From positions 3,091,501-3,155,500 of the forward strand of contig CP046865.1 in the NCBI GenBank assembly GCA_039640505.1: DNA of 64,000 bases, written 5' to 3'. The notes beneath the pieces were generated by a model that was not told where the DNA came from, did not search any database, and saw only the letters and a program-made list of their open reading frames with translations. This DNA is from Rhodobacteraceae bacterium Araon29 (GTDB lineage Bacteria; Pseudomonadota; Alphaproteobacteria; Rhodobacterales; Rhodobacteraceae). A program made the position numbers and the translations under genes. Positions within the stretch are counted from its first letter, which is position 1; the number at the start of each line of letters is the position of its first letter. Shown here one piece after another: positions 28,352 through 37,375 of the stretch.

Positions 28352-29611
28352 CTAGGCGGTGAGTTGGATATCGGAATAGCCGGTGATGGCTACGGGGACA
28401 ATTTTGCCAACGGGCTGGGGCGTTTTGAAGGCCACTTCACTAAACTGTTCGGTGCGGCCCATATGAGGGTTTTCCATCAGCACAGCGTGGGTATGACCCA
28501 CTTGGGCGGCAAGATGTTTTGCAACCTGCTTTGTGCCTGCTGCACGCAGGCGGGCCGCGCGGGATTTGATATCAGTGCCGCCGACCTGCGGCATCCGGGC
28601 CGCCGGCGTTCCCTGACGTGGGGAATAGGGAAAGATATGCAGCCAAGTCAGATCACAGTCGCCCACCAGTTTGAGGCTGTTTTCAAAATGCGCCTCGGTT
28701 TCCGTGGGAAAGCCTGCAATGATATCGGCACCAAAGGTCATATCGGGGCGCAGCTTTTGGGCGGTTTCGCAAAACCGGATGGCATCATCACGAAAATGCC
28801 GGCGTTTCATCCGTTTCAGGATCAGATCGTCGCCATGCTGCAGGCTCAGGTGAAGATGCGGCATCAGCCGCGGTTCGGTCGCGATGGCCTGCATCAGGTT
28901 CTCGTCCACCTCAATACTATCAATGCTGCTGATGCGCAGCCGCGGCAAATCGGGGATCAGTTTTAAAATCCGCATCACCAGATCACCCAGTTTTGGGGTT
29001 GCAGGCAAATCAGCGCCCCAGCTGGTTAGATCAACCCCGGTGAGCACCACCTCATTATAACCGCGATCAACCAGGCGCTTTATCTGATCGACCACAACGC
29101 CTGCGGCCACAGAGCGTGAATTGCCGCGCCCGTAAGGGATAATACAAAAGGTGCAGCGATGGTCGCAGCCGTTTTGCACTTGCACATAGGCACGCGCGCG
29201 GGTGCCAAACCCGTCGATCAGATGACCAGCCGTCTCACGCACCGACATAATGTCATCCACGCGGATTTTCTCTGCCTCACCGATAAAATCTGCGGCGAGG
29301 CTTTGCCAGACTTCCGATTGCATTTTTTCGCTGTTGCCCAGAACCGCACTAACGCCATCCATTTCGGCAAAGCTTTGCGGGTCAATTTGGGCAGCGCAGC
29401 CAGTCACCACAATTTTTGATGTTGGGTTTTCGCGCTGCAGGCGGCGAATTTCACGGCGTGATTTGCGCACCGCCTCAGAGGTCACAGCACAGGTATTGAC
29501 CACCACCAGATCGCTCAGACCGGCCTCGGCTGCAAGCTCCTGCATCGCGGCGGTTTCATAGGCGTTTAATCGGCAGCCCAAAGTGGAAAATTTTGGCGCT
29601 TTGGTCATGCT
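28352..29611 (-). CDS. mtaB: tRNA t6A37 methylthiotransferase MtaB
   Basis: A 419-residue radical-SAM enzyme. The N-terminal UPF0004 domain starts TLGCRLNAYE and has further cysteines in VVNTCAVT and TGCAAQ for one 4Fe-4S cluster; the radical-SAM cluster is in CDHRCTFC near residue 150. The C-terminal TRAM domain ends the protein. It adds the 2-methylthio group to t6A37 of ANN-decoding tRNAs. Start at 29611 (MTKAPKFSTLGC) overlaps the dapF stop by 7 bp, so the two are coupled. Confidence 0.93.
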   Translation of the reverse strand, partial: SMTKAPKFSTLGCRLNAYETAAMQELAAEAGLSDLVVVNTCAVTSEAVRKSRREIRRLQRENPTSKIVVTGCAAQIDPQSFAEMDGVSAVLGNSEKMQSEVWQSLAADFIGEAEKIRVDDIMSVRETAGHLIDGFGTRARAYVQVQNGCDHRCTFCIIPYGRGNSRSVAAGVVVDQIKRLVDRGYNEVVLTGVDLTSWGADLPATPKLGDLVMRILKLIPDLPRLRISSIDSIEVDENLMQAIATEPRLMPHLHLSLQHGDDLILKRMKRRHFRDDAIRFCETAQKLRPDMTFGADIIAGFPTETEAHFENSLKLVGDCDLTWLHIFPYSPRQGTPAARMPQVGGTDIKSRAARLRAAGTKQVAKHLAAQVGHTHAVLMENPHMGRTEQFSEVAFKTPQPVGKIVPVAITGYSDIQLTA

Positions 29612-30438
29612 ATGCTCTGCAGGAATTCTGTGGTCAGCACGCCGGAAAATACATGTTGTGTTGGGCCGGTCATCCAAACACCGTCAGAGCGCCAGTCAAC
29701 CCAGAGGCGGCCGCCATCAAGGTCTATTTTAACAGATCGGCCTGTCAGCCCACGGCGAGTCGCGGCCACAGCTGTCGCGCAAGAGGACGAGCCCGAGGCC
29801 AATGTCACACCCACACCACGTTCCCAGACCCGCATACGCAGGTGATTAGGTGCAACAAGTGAGGCAAACTGAACATTTGTGCGCTGCGGAAACAGCGGGT
29901 GATGTTCAATCGGGGCAGCGCTTTGGCTTAAATCAATTGCTTCCGCATCAGGCACGAAAAAGGTGCAATGCGGGTTGCCCATTCCGGTGGCGACAGGATC
30001 GCCCTTAATCGCAAGGTTGAGGGTATCCACCGGCTCTGCGAGCGGTATTTTATCCCAGTCCAACTCTGGCGGGCCCATATTAACGGCGGTCAATCCATCA
30101 CCAGCATCGCGTGCGATCAGCCGTCCATGGCCCGTGCTTAACACCAGTTCGCTTTTTTCTGTTTCCTGCATGATATAGCGGGCCACGCAGCGGGTGGCAT
30201 TGCCGCAAGCGGCCGAGCTTGACCCATCAGCGTTGAAAAAATCCAAATGCGCATCTACATCGCCGGTTTTCATCACCGCAAGCTGATCAAACCCCACCCC
30301 GCGATGGCGGTCGGCAAGCGCGCAAATCAGCTGCGGGCTTAGGGCCATTTTTGCGCTGCGGGCATCGATGACAACAAAGTCATTGCCAAGCCCATGCATT
30401 TTCATAAACGGCAGTGATATGTGGATTGGATCAACCAT
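29605..30438 (-). CDS. dapF: Diaminopimelate epimerase with Ser at one catalytic Cys
   Basis: A 277-residue protein beginning MVDPIHISLPFMKMHGLGNDFVVIDAR. It should convert LL- to meso-diaminopimelate for lysine and peptidoglycan. The first catalytic cysteine is present (Cys78 in AACGNATRC). The second, normally in ACGSGAC, reads ASGSSSC, giving Ser215 at the expected catalytic position while the later Cys of the motif is kept. Whether this is a lineage feature or affects rate is discussed in the findings. The upstream ATG at 30465 is less likely. It is coupled to mtaB. Confidence 0.92.
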   Translation of the reverse strand: MVDPIHISLPFMKMHGLGNDFVVIDARSAKMALSPQLICALADRHRGVGFDQLAVMKTGDVDAHLDFFNADGSSSAACGNATRCVARYIMQETEKSELVLSTGHGRLIARDAGDGLTAVNMGPPELDWDKIPLAEPVDTLNLAIKGDPVATGMGNPHCTFFVPDAEAIDLSQSAAPIEHHPLFPQRTNVQFASLVAPNHLRMRVWERGVGVTLASGSSSCATAVAATRRGLTGRSVKIDLDGGRLWVDWRSDGVWMTGPTQHVFSGVLTTEFLQSIA

Positions 30439-30546
30439 GGGTGAGCCTATATCCTGCCAATGCATAGGAATCCATAGATTGGTGTGTTTTCTTTAAGTTT
30501 TTGGGGTTGACCGCGGGTGCATCTGTTTCTAGATAGGCCGCCTAGT

Positions 30547-30622
30547 GGGCCGTTAGCTCAGTTGGTAGAGCAACTGACTTTTAATCAGTGGGTCGCAGGT
30601 TCGAATCCTGCACGGCTCACCA
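30547..30622 (+). tRNA. tRNA-Lys (TTT anticodon)
   Basis: A 76-nt cloverleaf: acceptor GGGCCGT pairs with ACGGCTC (one G-U), D-arm GCTC...GAGC, anticodon stem CTGAC/GTCAG-like around CTTTTAA with anticodon TTT, T-arm GCAGG TTCGAATC CCTGC-type, and encoded 3' CCA. It is followed by an intrinsic terminator. The 3' end of a tRNA gene is a classic integration site; accessory DNA begins here. Confidence 0.97.
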
Positions 30623-30631
30623 CTAAAATAT

Positions 30632-30668
30632 AAGGCTTAGCGAAAACCACGCTGAGCCTTTTGTTTTT
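30632..30668 (+). terminator. Intrinsic terminator after tRNA-Lys
   Basis: AAGGCTTAGCG pairs with CGCTGAGCCTT (one G-U) around a 7-nt loop, followed by TTGTTTTT. This ends the tRNA transcript. Confidence 0.85.
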
Positions 30669-30688
30669 GGGGCTACACTGGGGCTACA
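30668..30688 (+). repeat. 10-bp direct repeat next to tRNA-Lys
   Basis: TGGGGCTACA occurs twice, separated by one C, immediately after the tRNA terminator. Short repeats of this kind beside a tRNA are often left by integrase sites; no integrase gene is seen here. Confidence 0.5.
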
Positions 30689-31164
30689 TTTTTTTTCAGG
30701 TCAGTGGTTTATAAGCAATAGAGTGAATGCTCTTGATCATCGTTAAGATTTGTCGTTGGTGGTAATTGGATTTTGGCATAGTTATCCAGAAAGTCATGCC
30801 TAGACCGAATTTACGCCCCGTCATTCGTAGCCCGCATTTACTTTATTACAGGGCAAAGCTCTCTGCCTATGCATTAGAAAAATATAATGATCTTAGTGTT
30901 GAAAAATCTTTAAATAGTTCTGGCCAATTACATTTTTCATTCTACCTCACATTGGCAAGGAAGATTACACTTTTCAACCGTGTTGCAGGTGCTAAGACCA
31001 TGGTAGAGAGTTTGGCCAATCTGTTCCCCATTTGCCTAAAGCTCTTAAATGGAATTCCTTGCGGGGAACGACTTGGAGCTGATTGTGTTGCCAATGATAC
31101 TTTTGCGAGGTTTGTCTAGGCTGCATTTTTGTATGACGCGTGTGGGACGGGAATTTTTAGGTGA
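30689..31164. other. Accessory stretch with no firm gene
   Basis: A 117-codon ORF (30766-31119, plus) can be read, but it has no ribosome-binding site and no family I recognise; it may be a remnant. Codon use is unlike the neighbouring core genes. Nothing else is visible. Confidence 0.4.
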
Positions 31165-31440
31165 ATGAATAGGCCAAAGTTTCAATATAATTGTGCCACC
31201 GCGTCTTGCCTTTTTTGCGAGCGAACACATAACCCACATCCCGATTTCAAGCATGAGCCAATTGTTACGACCCGGTTGATAGTCAAAAATAAAGAAAGAG
31301 AAGTCTGTATCAATTGCTATTATGAACTTCTAGAGGCCGCTGAATCATCAAGCAAAAGCGTTTCGGCCATTTTTGAGGAAAAACTAAATTTGGTCCGAAT
31401 ATTCGATAAAGAAAAAAATAGTATATTCAGCATAAGCTAA
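31165..31440 (+). CDS. Small protein with paired CxxC motifs
   Basis: A 91-residue protein with CLFC near residue 15 and CINC near residue 55, plus His residues between (THNPHPDFKHEP). This is a zinc-ribbon-like arrangement, so a metal-binding fold is likely. No family is recognised. A modest AGGTGA lies before the ATG. It sits in the accessory stretch after tRNA-Lys and may be a remnant of an integrated element. Confidence 0.5.
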   Translation: MNRPKFQYNCATASCLFCERTHNPHPDFKHEPIVTTRLIVKNKEREVCINCYYELLEAAESSSKSVSAIFEEKLNLVRIFDKEKNSIFSIS

Positions 31441-31587
31441 CAGCCTACCCGAGGCTATTCCTCTGTACTCGAATGGAAACAGTCATAAGTTGGCTCAAAA
31501 GAGCGCGGTAAGGTTTATTAAACGTGAAAGGCGCATTTTTAAAAAAGCGGTCCCGAAAGCGATCCTTAGCCACAAAAAGAAGCTTTT

Positions 31588-31840
31588 TGATCTCGCTTGT
31601 GACTTTAGGGCCAAACCAGCGCCACCAGTACCGGGCAGGTTCATAACTTACGTCCACCCTGCATTCATGAAGCAAGCCTTCTACGTTTCTCAGTGAAAGT
31701 GGAAATCTCACACAAAGCATGACTGCAAGCTGGATAATCTCTGGACTGGTTTTGAAATAGCGGAATGAAAGTTGATTGGGCATAGCCGCATAGCTAATTG
31801 CCGGGCCTATTGGGGCAAGGCGGTTTATTCTGACAGAGCC
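31588..31840 (-). pseudogene. IS6-family element remnant (left end and transposase N-terminus)
   Basis: The terminal sequence GGCTCTGTCAGAATAAACCG (31840 to 31821, minus strand) resembles the IS6 inverted repeat, which usually opens with GGCACTG. From ATG 31783 the frame reads MPNQLSFRYFKTSPEIIQLA...VRFPLSLRNVEGLLHE...YWWRWFGP, the N-terminal third of an IS6/IS26-type transposase. Homology stops near 31588; the frame then continues into unrelated sequence to a stop at 31445. The catalytic DDE core is missing, so it is inactive. Confidence 0.85.
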
Positions 31841-31956
31841 GTTTTGAACCCTAAAGCCATCTGATAGTCGATCTGAAGGTGGGTTTGATGGGTGTATCGA
31901 ACCAACCCTTCGACCGGTCTGATTGTATGTTTGTAAAATTTCTTTAAAGAGATTTA

Positions 31957-32550
31957 ATGCTCGCTTTTGCAATTGTTTCACTTTTGATGTTCATCACGCC
32001 CGGACCTGGAGTATTATCACTTGCCGGGGTAGGAGCAGCATTCGGTTGGCAACATGGTCTGCGGTATATGACTGGTCTGTTCGCAGGACATTTTCTAGTT
32101 AGCGTCGCAGTGATAACAGGGTTAGCTGCAATTATTTTAGCTGAACCAATTATTCGCACGCTTCTATTATTAGTTTCTGCGGGGTATTTGGGATACCTAG
32201 CGTTGCGGATCGCTCTGGCTGGATCAAAAATTTCTTTTATCCAAATAAATGCGCCGGGATTTGTGAACGGCATGACACTGCAGTTTATCAATCCCAAAGC
32301 TTACGCGGTGCATACAACATTTTTTACAGGCTTCGCTTTTTATCCCGATAGTTTTGTCATGGAAACAGGCCTCAAACTCATCACTATGAACGCAATCTGG
32401 ATTTCTATCCACCTATGCTGGCTTTACGCTGGCTGCAAACTGAATGCGCTGAACCTTCCAGAAAAAACGCAAAAGCGCATCAACATATTTATGGCACTAT
32501 GCCTCGTGGCGGTCGTCGGCATGTCCGTATGGTCAGTTTTATCGATCTAA
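31957..32550 (+). CDS. LysE/RhtB-family exporter
   Basis: A 197-residue membrane protein with about six helices. MFITPGPGVLSLAGVGAAFGWQHGLRYMTGLFAGH matches the LysE N-terminal signature (PGP followed by G--GW--G). It should export an amino acid or derivative. It lies directly behind the IS6 remnant on the other strand, and the IS fragment may supply or have disturbed its promoter. It converges on the MFS gene. Confidence 0.88.
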   Translation: MLAFAIVSLLMFITPGPGVLSLAGVGAAFGWQHGLRYMTGLFAGHFLVSVAVITGLAAIILAEPIIRTLLLLVSAGYLGYLALRIALAGSKISFIQINAPGFVNGMTLQFINPKAYAVHTTFFTGFAFYPDSFVMETGLKLITMNAIWISIHLCWLYAGCKLNALNLPEKTQKRINIFMALCLVAVVGMSVWSVLSI

Positions 32551-32603
32551 CTGAGAATTTTAAGTGTTTTGGGGTGACACAGGGGCTCGTCAATTGAACG
32601 ATA

Positions 32604-33794
32604 TTAATTTTTGTTCAGCTCTTTTTGAGAAAGTGAAACCAGCGCACCCAAGAGCAAAATTATAAACGCCGTAACCAAACCCATTCCTATATTGTCAAAA
32701 TAGTCACCAATTAATCCAGCAACGTAAGGGCCAAGAGTTTGGGAAATAGCAAACAGAACTGTAAAAATACTTATAGAATAGGCCCACATTTCTTGGGGCA
32801 GGTTTTTCCGTGTGAAATTTGTTATAGCCCCTGGGGCCATGAACACCGAAGACCCAAAAATGACGGCAGATAATATCAAAATAGAAAATGCTGGAGACAG
32901 CAATGGAACCACCGAACCGAATGCAATGCTACTCAAAACCATGGCCAATGGAATACCATTTCCAAATCTAGCAAAAATGGGTCTCCATAGAAAAGGTGAA
33001 ATGCAAATACATAGTCCAAGTATTACCCAAATGGCGGTGATCATGGTTGCGTCTATCGACTGGGCGGTCATCCATGCTGACAAAAATGTAAGATAAACAA
33101 TATATCCAAAGCCAAAACACGCATAGCCAACTAATTCAGGTAGCATTTTTAAAAGTCGGAATTCACTACGGGTTAACCTACTTGGTTTTGAACTTTCAAT
33201 TTGCAGTGCTGACCAAATGCCGAATGGCGTGAAAACCATACTAAACAGCCCAATAATGATCCAACACATTGGCCACGCACCGTTCCCAACGACATCAATC
33301 AAAATGGGAATAAATGCTCCGGAAAGAATAATTCCCAAACCGCCACCGGTGCCAAACAAAATGGCAATGGAAAGAGCATTTAACCGTGCATTTTCTTTGA
33401 AAAGCCCAGACGCAAGCGCACCTGCTGTCGAAAATGAAACTGCACCAAATGTACCTGCCAGAAAACGAAGCGCGTACTGAGCTTCTAAAGTTGGCAATAC
33501 CCCTGTCATTAAAAGAACGATGGACGTAGTTATGAGACCAAAGGCAAAGAGCTTTTCTGAGGCGAATTTCTGAACCAGAAACATGGTTGAGATCGCTCCC
33601 ACAATATACCCAAGCGCATTGACCGTGCTGAGCCAACCAGCTTGCGCATAATTCCAATCCATTTCCGTCTGTATCGCCGGAAGCAGCAATCCATAAGCAA
33701 ACCGAGCAAAGCCGTTAGTGACGGTAACTCCAAGTAGCAAGCCCAGCAAAATGAACCATTCTTTGGTGTATTTTTTGTCCAAGCGCTTATCCAT
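32604..33794 (-). CDS. MFS transporter
   Basis: A 396-residue protein with twelve predicted membrane segments. The N-terminus FARFAYGLLLPAIQTEMDWNYAQAGWLSTVNALGYIVGA is typical of the YbfB/DUF-type MFS group often called NarK/OFA-like or CynX-like. Substrate unknown. It stands alone between the LysE gene and a gene-poor stretch. Confidence 0.85.
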   Translation of the reverse strand: MDKRLDKKYTKEWFILLGLLLGVTVTNGFARFAYGLLLPAIQTEMDWNYAQAGWLSTVNALGYIVGAISTMFLVQKFASEKLFAFGLITTSIVLLMTGVLPTLEAQYALRFLAGTFGAVSFSTAGALASGLFKENARLNALSIAILFGTGGGLGIILSGAFIPILIDVVGNGAWPMCWIIIGLFSMVFTPFGIWSALQIESSKPSRLTRSEFRLLKMLPELVGYACFGFGYIVYLTFLSAWMTAQSIDATMITAIWVILGLCICISPFLWRPIFARFGNGIPLAMVLSSIAFGSVVPLLSPAFSILILSAVIFGSSVFMAPGAITNFTRKNLPQEMWAYSISIFTVLFAISQTLGPYVAGLIGDYFDNIGMGLVTAFIILLLGALVSLSQKELNKN

Positions 33795-34112
33795 CTGTAT
33801 CGACTTTCAAGAAAAGCAATTTGCTTTTCCAAAATCTGTTTTTCCACACTAACCAACCTTAATTGGGTTTAAAGCCTCAGCGTTAGTAGCGGTTGCCCTT
33901 CAACAGGAAGCCTCACACAGCTTGAAGCATTCATCAACCCACGCTTTTGCCGCTATCGCAGCTGCCACGTTGCTTTTTCAGTTTTGTTTTCTGTGTAAAT
34001 TTCCCGTCAACACGATGGCGGTCGGTTGAAGCCATCCCACGGTGCTCTCAGTCCGACGAGCTTGAACATCAGAAGCGTTTAAATGGTAGGGGTTTATTTG
34101 TATCTTTCTCGC

Positions 34113-34165
34113 TAGCTGGATGATCTCTGGACTGTTCTTGAAATAGCGGAATGAAAGTTGATTGG
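34113..34165 (-). pseudogene. Second IS6 transposase fragment
   Basis: Around 50 bp closely match the start of the remnant at 31735-31783 and encode NQLSFRYFKNSPEIIQLA on the minus strand. The match breaks at both ends. It is a relic of the same IS6-type element. Confidence 0.75.
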
Positions 34166-34204
34166 ATAGCGTGAAGGCCCCAGTCAGCTCTGTTTTGGAA
34201 AACC

Positions 34205-34252
34205 CCAACTCTTGTTCCCATGTGGTTAATAACTCTTGTTCCCATTTGGTTA
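34205..34252. repeat. 24-bp tandem duplication
   Basis: Two adjacent 24-bp units beginning AACTCTTGTTCCCAT differ at one position (G versus T). They follow directly on the IS6 fragment. Confidence 0.85.
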
Positions 34253-34629
34253 ATAATGCGGGAAAAGAATAAAAATATGTCGCCCATAACAAAGTTTCCG
34301 CAATTGCAAATGGCCAGACAACCTTCGAAAAAACCTCGCTTTGGACACCTTGGGAAACAGTGTTTTTTTACCATTTGCGCCCCAACACTTCCCTATAATT
34401 GTGGCTAATCTCGCTTGTTCGAGGAGCCTAAAAGTAAGCTACGGAAATAAATATGCCACATTTGATAGGACCTCCCTAATCATCTTCGAAAAAATCTAAA
34501 ATTTTCGTTCAAAAACCTTTAAATGGACCCACCATCAAGAGATGTGAGCCTTTAGGTGCCAAGAAATTAAATTTCAAATTTTTTAAAGAATATGCACGCC
34601 TCCTCTTCAAATTTACTTAATCCTGCCTC

Positions 34630-34866
34630 TCAATTTTTTTCTTGCCCTTCCATAAATGCAAGTAGATTACGTAGTATATCCACGTTGGAGAATTCTTGAG
34701 ACAGCTCAGATTCATGTTGATTTCCAATACGATAGCATGCGATTACAAACCAAATACTAAATACGAATACTGCACCAGCCCACAGACCCTCAGCCCCAAG
34801 TATTGGCGCAACAGAGCCAATATCAGAAAGGCCTGAATTCCAGTCACTCACCGGACCAATTGCCAT
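34630..34866 (-). CDS. Small single-helix membrane protein of the amide operon
   Basis: A 78-residue protein starting MAIGPVSDWNSG at 34866, 16 bp after the Amt-like gene. One strong membrane helix (LWAGAVFVFSIWFVIACYRI, about residues 26-45) is followed by a charged cytoplasmic tail (NQHESELSQEFSNVDILRNLLAFMEGQEKN). It may be an accessory subunit of the Amt-like channel; no family recognised. It is the last gene of the long minus-strand run. Confidence 0.7.
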   Translation of the reverse strand: MAIGPVSDWNSGLSDIGSVAPILGAEGLWAGAVFVFSIWFVIACYRIGNQHESELSQEFSNVDILRNLLAFMEGQEKN

Positions 34867-34882
34867 TTGTTTAGTTCCTTTC

Positions 34883-36247
34883 CTACAGGTTCTCACGAAT
34901 AAATTGATCTTCAAGTTCATAAGCAGAGGTCGCACTTTCTTCAGCTTCACGTAGATAAGTTAGATCCCGACCTGCCAATTCTGTAGTTTGATCAAGTCGC
35001 AAGCCCTCTGCAAAACTTAGAACGCGCGCAGAAATATATCCCGGAATGAACCCTAAAACCCAAAACAGGATCATGGCTGCCGTTGTATTGCCAAAAGGGT
35101 TGATATGGACTGTTTCTGGGTCAATCGTCACAGGACTTCCCCATAACAGAAACCCCGAGACAACCAGCCCCCAAAAGCCTGAAAACCCAAAAAATGCGAC
35201 AGATCCTGTTACATCATCTAGACAGAATTTTCGTTCAAGCCATTCCCGAGCATTGCGGCAGGCCCATGTCAAGAACATTGCGAAGCCCAAGGTCAGTAAG
35301 GGATTGAAAAAATCTATTACCGGCAGAGTTCCCACCAAACCCGCCAGCGCCAAGGTCACCGTTTTGCAGATATCCGCATTGGTTAGGATCGTACCGATCA
35401 AAAGCCCGCCCGTGATCGCCGCCAATAAATTTACAAACATACCTGCGGGATCGGCAGGCGCACCATAGATCGTCGTTGATAGAAGCTCGGTAATCTCACC
35501 CAATTGGACGGGTGAAATCAAGTTTAAACCCGCTAGGCTAAAACCCACTAAGCCCAAAAAGAATAGCAAATGTCCGGTAAGAACCATACCAAAACTGTGA
35601 GGTGCAATCGCGATTATTTGCCCTTTGTCATTCCAACTGCCAATGCGAGGCCCAAGTACCCTTAACACACCCAAAGCAAAACCACCGCAAAGTGTGGCTG
35701 TCGTAACAATACCTGTTGGATCATGGTATCCCATCAATACTACCATCCAGCCATTTTCTGACCAACCCCACCCGACGGCCACTGGAAGGAAAAATCCGAC
35801 CAACACGGTGGTCAGTAACAAAAGCCCACCGAGTTTTATTCGCTCCAATATTGAGCCGGCCACAATAACGCTGCCAAACCAACCCAGCACCGCAAAACGA
35901 ATGAAATCTTGATTTTCTAAGCGGTACGTACCGGTTTCTGTTTGATGGAATCCGGGGCCCAGAAAATCTGCCCAAGGCACTGCGTGCCATGCAGATTGAA
36001 AGCCACCAGTGAACCCTGGCCCCGCCGAAAATGCAAACGAGAACATCCATCCAATAAGGTAAACCAACACAAAAACATATGGAAACTGCAATATCATCCA
36101 GCCCAAATTGGAAAAACGGTTGCGAAATCGGCCACTCCCCATGGCCGCAACAGCCAACCCCAATGGAGCCATCAGCGCTAAGGTAAGGGCAATCACTCTA
36201 AAGCCTTCGGAAATCAAAGAAAGAAATAGGCTCATTTCATTTTCCAT
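34883..36247 (-). CDS. Amt-fold transporter lacking both pore histidines
   Basis: A 454-residue membrane protein with about eleven helices. Regions such as AGSILERIKLGGLLLLTTVL, FALGVLRVLGPRIGSWNDKGQ and APHSFGMVLTGHLLFFLGLVGF align with Amt ammonium channels. The conserved Asp of DFAGG is kept (Asp176 in HDPTG), but the twin histidines of the conduction pore are replaced (Ala184 and Phe353 by alignment). It is therefore unlikely to be a normal ammonium transporter. It sits 6 bp after the second LIV permease in the amide operon, so an amide or methylamine is a reasonable substrate guess. Confidence 0.78.
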   Translation of the reverse strand: MENEMSLFLSLISEGFRVIALTLALMAPLGLAVAAMGSGRFRNRFSNLGWMILQFPYVFVLVYLIGWMFSFAFSAGPGFTGGFQSAWHAVPWADFLGPGFHQTETGTYRLENQDFIRFAVLGWFGSVIVAGSILERIKLGGLLLLTTVLVGFFLPVAVGWGWSENGWMVVLMGYHDPTGIVTTATLCGGFALGVLRVLGPRIGSWNDKGQIIAIAPHSFGMVLTGHLLFFLGLVGFSLAGLNLISPVQLGEITELLSTTIYGAPADPAGMFVNLLAAITGGLLIGTILTNADICKTVTLALAGLVGTLPVIDFFNPLLTLGFAMFLTWACRNAREWLERKFCLDDVTGSVAFFGFSGFWGLVVSGFLLWGSPVTIDPETVHINPFGNTTAAMILFWVLGFIPGYISARVLSFAEGLRLDQTTELAGRDLTYLREAEESATSAYELEDQFIRENL

Positions 36248-36253
36248 GGCAAT

Positions 36254-37375
36254 TCACCCGCTATTCCGCGCTGCACCGAACGGTGTTTTTTTCGGGTTCC
36301 TAAGCCGTTGGTATTCGCGGAAGTTCGTAGAAGTATCGTTACTCTTACCTGGAACTTCCCATCGGCTTTGCGGTCTCCAACTGAATATATCAGCCACAAG
36401 CCCGACTAAACCTCGCGGCAAAAAGATCATCACCAAAAGGATTATTAACGATAGACCAGCAACGCGAATTTGTCCAAAGTCCCTCAAGATAGTATCAACA
36501 AGCATTAAAACGCCTGCCCCTAGTATCGGGCCCCATTTGGTGCCGCGCCCTCCAACAACCATCATCGATAGCAAGAACAACAGCAGCGTTGGGGAAAGAA
36601 CATTTGGCCCAAATGTTCGTTGAATTCCCGCATAGACACCGCCGGCTAGTCCGGTGAAAATGCCTGAAAGCGCAAAAACCAAAAGTTGATTGCGAACGCG
36701 GTCAACCCCTCGCGCCTCTGCGCAAATGCGATTGTCACGAAGTGCACGGAACGTAGTGCCTAAAGGCCCGTAAATAATGAAGAGCGAAAATAACATCCCC
36801 AGCAGCATCAAAACAAATCCTAGGTAGTAATCCCCCAAAACTCGGTACTTAAAGCCCAAAAGTTCTTTGAAGCCAAAGTCGCCATATTGGATGAGACCTT
36901 TGGCTCCACCTGTAAAATTCAGACACAACTTACCTTTATAAATATAGCACTCAACATCGGTCACAATTAAAGCGTAAATCACCTGAGCAATTGCCAGTGT
37001 CATGATCGCAACATAAGGCCCACGCAATCGAAGATTAGCCGCCCCAATTAAAAAGCTTGCAATAACTGCAGCCAAAGCACCAACAGGAAGGGCTGCCCAT
37101 AGGTTCCATCCTGCATAAAGGCCCATCATGCCGGTGGCATATCCACCCACTGCAAAAACTGCCATTTGAGCAAGTGAATATACACCTGCAACACCGAAAA
37201 CTAAGTTCCATTGAGTGACTACGGCAGCCCAGATAAAAAACAAAGTGATCTGAGAGAGGATATAATTGCCAGGGCTAAAGGCCGGGATAAGAAGCGCGAT
37301 AACAACAAACACGAATCCGATCCAGAAATCACGCCAGATTGCACGTCGCTTTGAGTTTTCTGCCGAGATATTCAT
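36254..37375 (-). CDS. LivM/UrtC-type ABC transporter permease
   Basis: A 373-residue permease of the branched-chain amino acid/urea/amide family. About ten helices; the coupling segment TTFRALRDNRICAEARGVD is the recognisable EAA-like loop. It overlaps the LivH-type gene by 4 bp. A CYIYKGKLCLNFTGGAKGL insertion, a periplasmic loop with two cysteines, is seen as in UrtC/FmdF proteins. With its partner permease it forms the membrane channel of the operon's ABC importer. Confidence 0.92.
   Translation of the reverse strand: MNISAENSKRRAIWRDFWIGFVFVVIALLIPAFSPGNYILSQITLFFIWAAVVTQWNLVFGVAGVYSLAQMAVFAVGGYATGMMGLYAGWNLWAALPVGALAAVIASFLIGAANLRLRGPYVAIMTLAIAQVIYALIVTDVECYIYKGKLCLNFTGGAKGLIQYGDFGFKELLGFKYRVLGDYYLGFVLMLLGMLFSLFIIYGPLGTTFRALRDNRICAEARGVDRVRNQLLVFALSGIFTGLAGGVYAGIQRTFGPNVLSPTLLLFLLSMMVVGGRGTKWGPILGAGVLMLVDTILRDFGQIRVAGLSLIILLVMIFLPRGLVGLVADIFSWRPQSRWEVPGKSNDTSTNFREYQRLRNPKKTPFGAARNSG

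Larger units (their letters stand above)
33795..34629. other. Gene-poor stretch with IS debris
   Basis: About 0.8 kb without a supported gene. It holds a second IS6 remnant (34113-34165) and a 24-bp tandem duplication (34205-34252). It forms the boundary between the post-tRNA accessory stretch and the amide-related operon. Confidence 0.6.

Noticed and set aside
30766-31119. 117-codon ORF after tRNA-Lys
   Set aside because: No start signal and no family; faint resemblance to flavin oxidoreductases was too weak to report as a gene.
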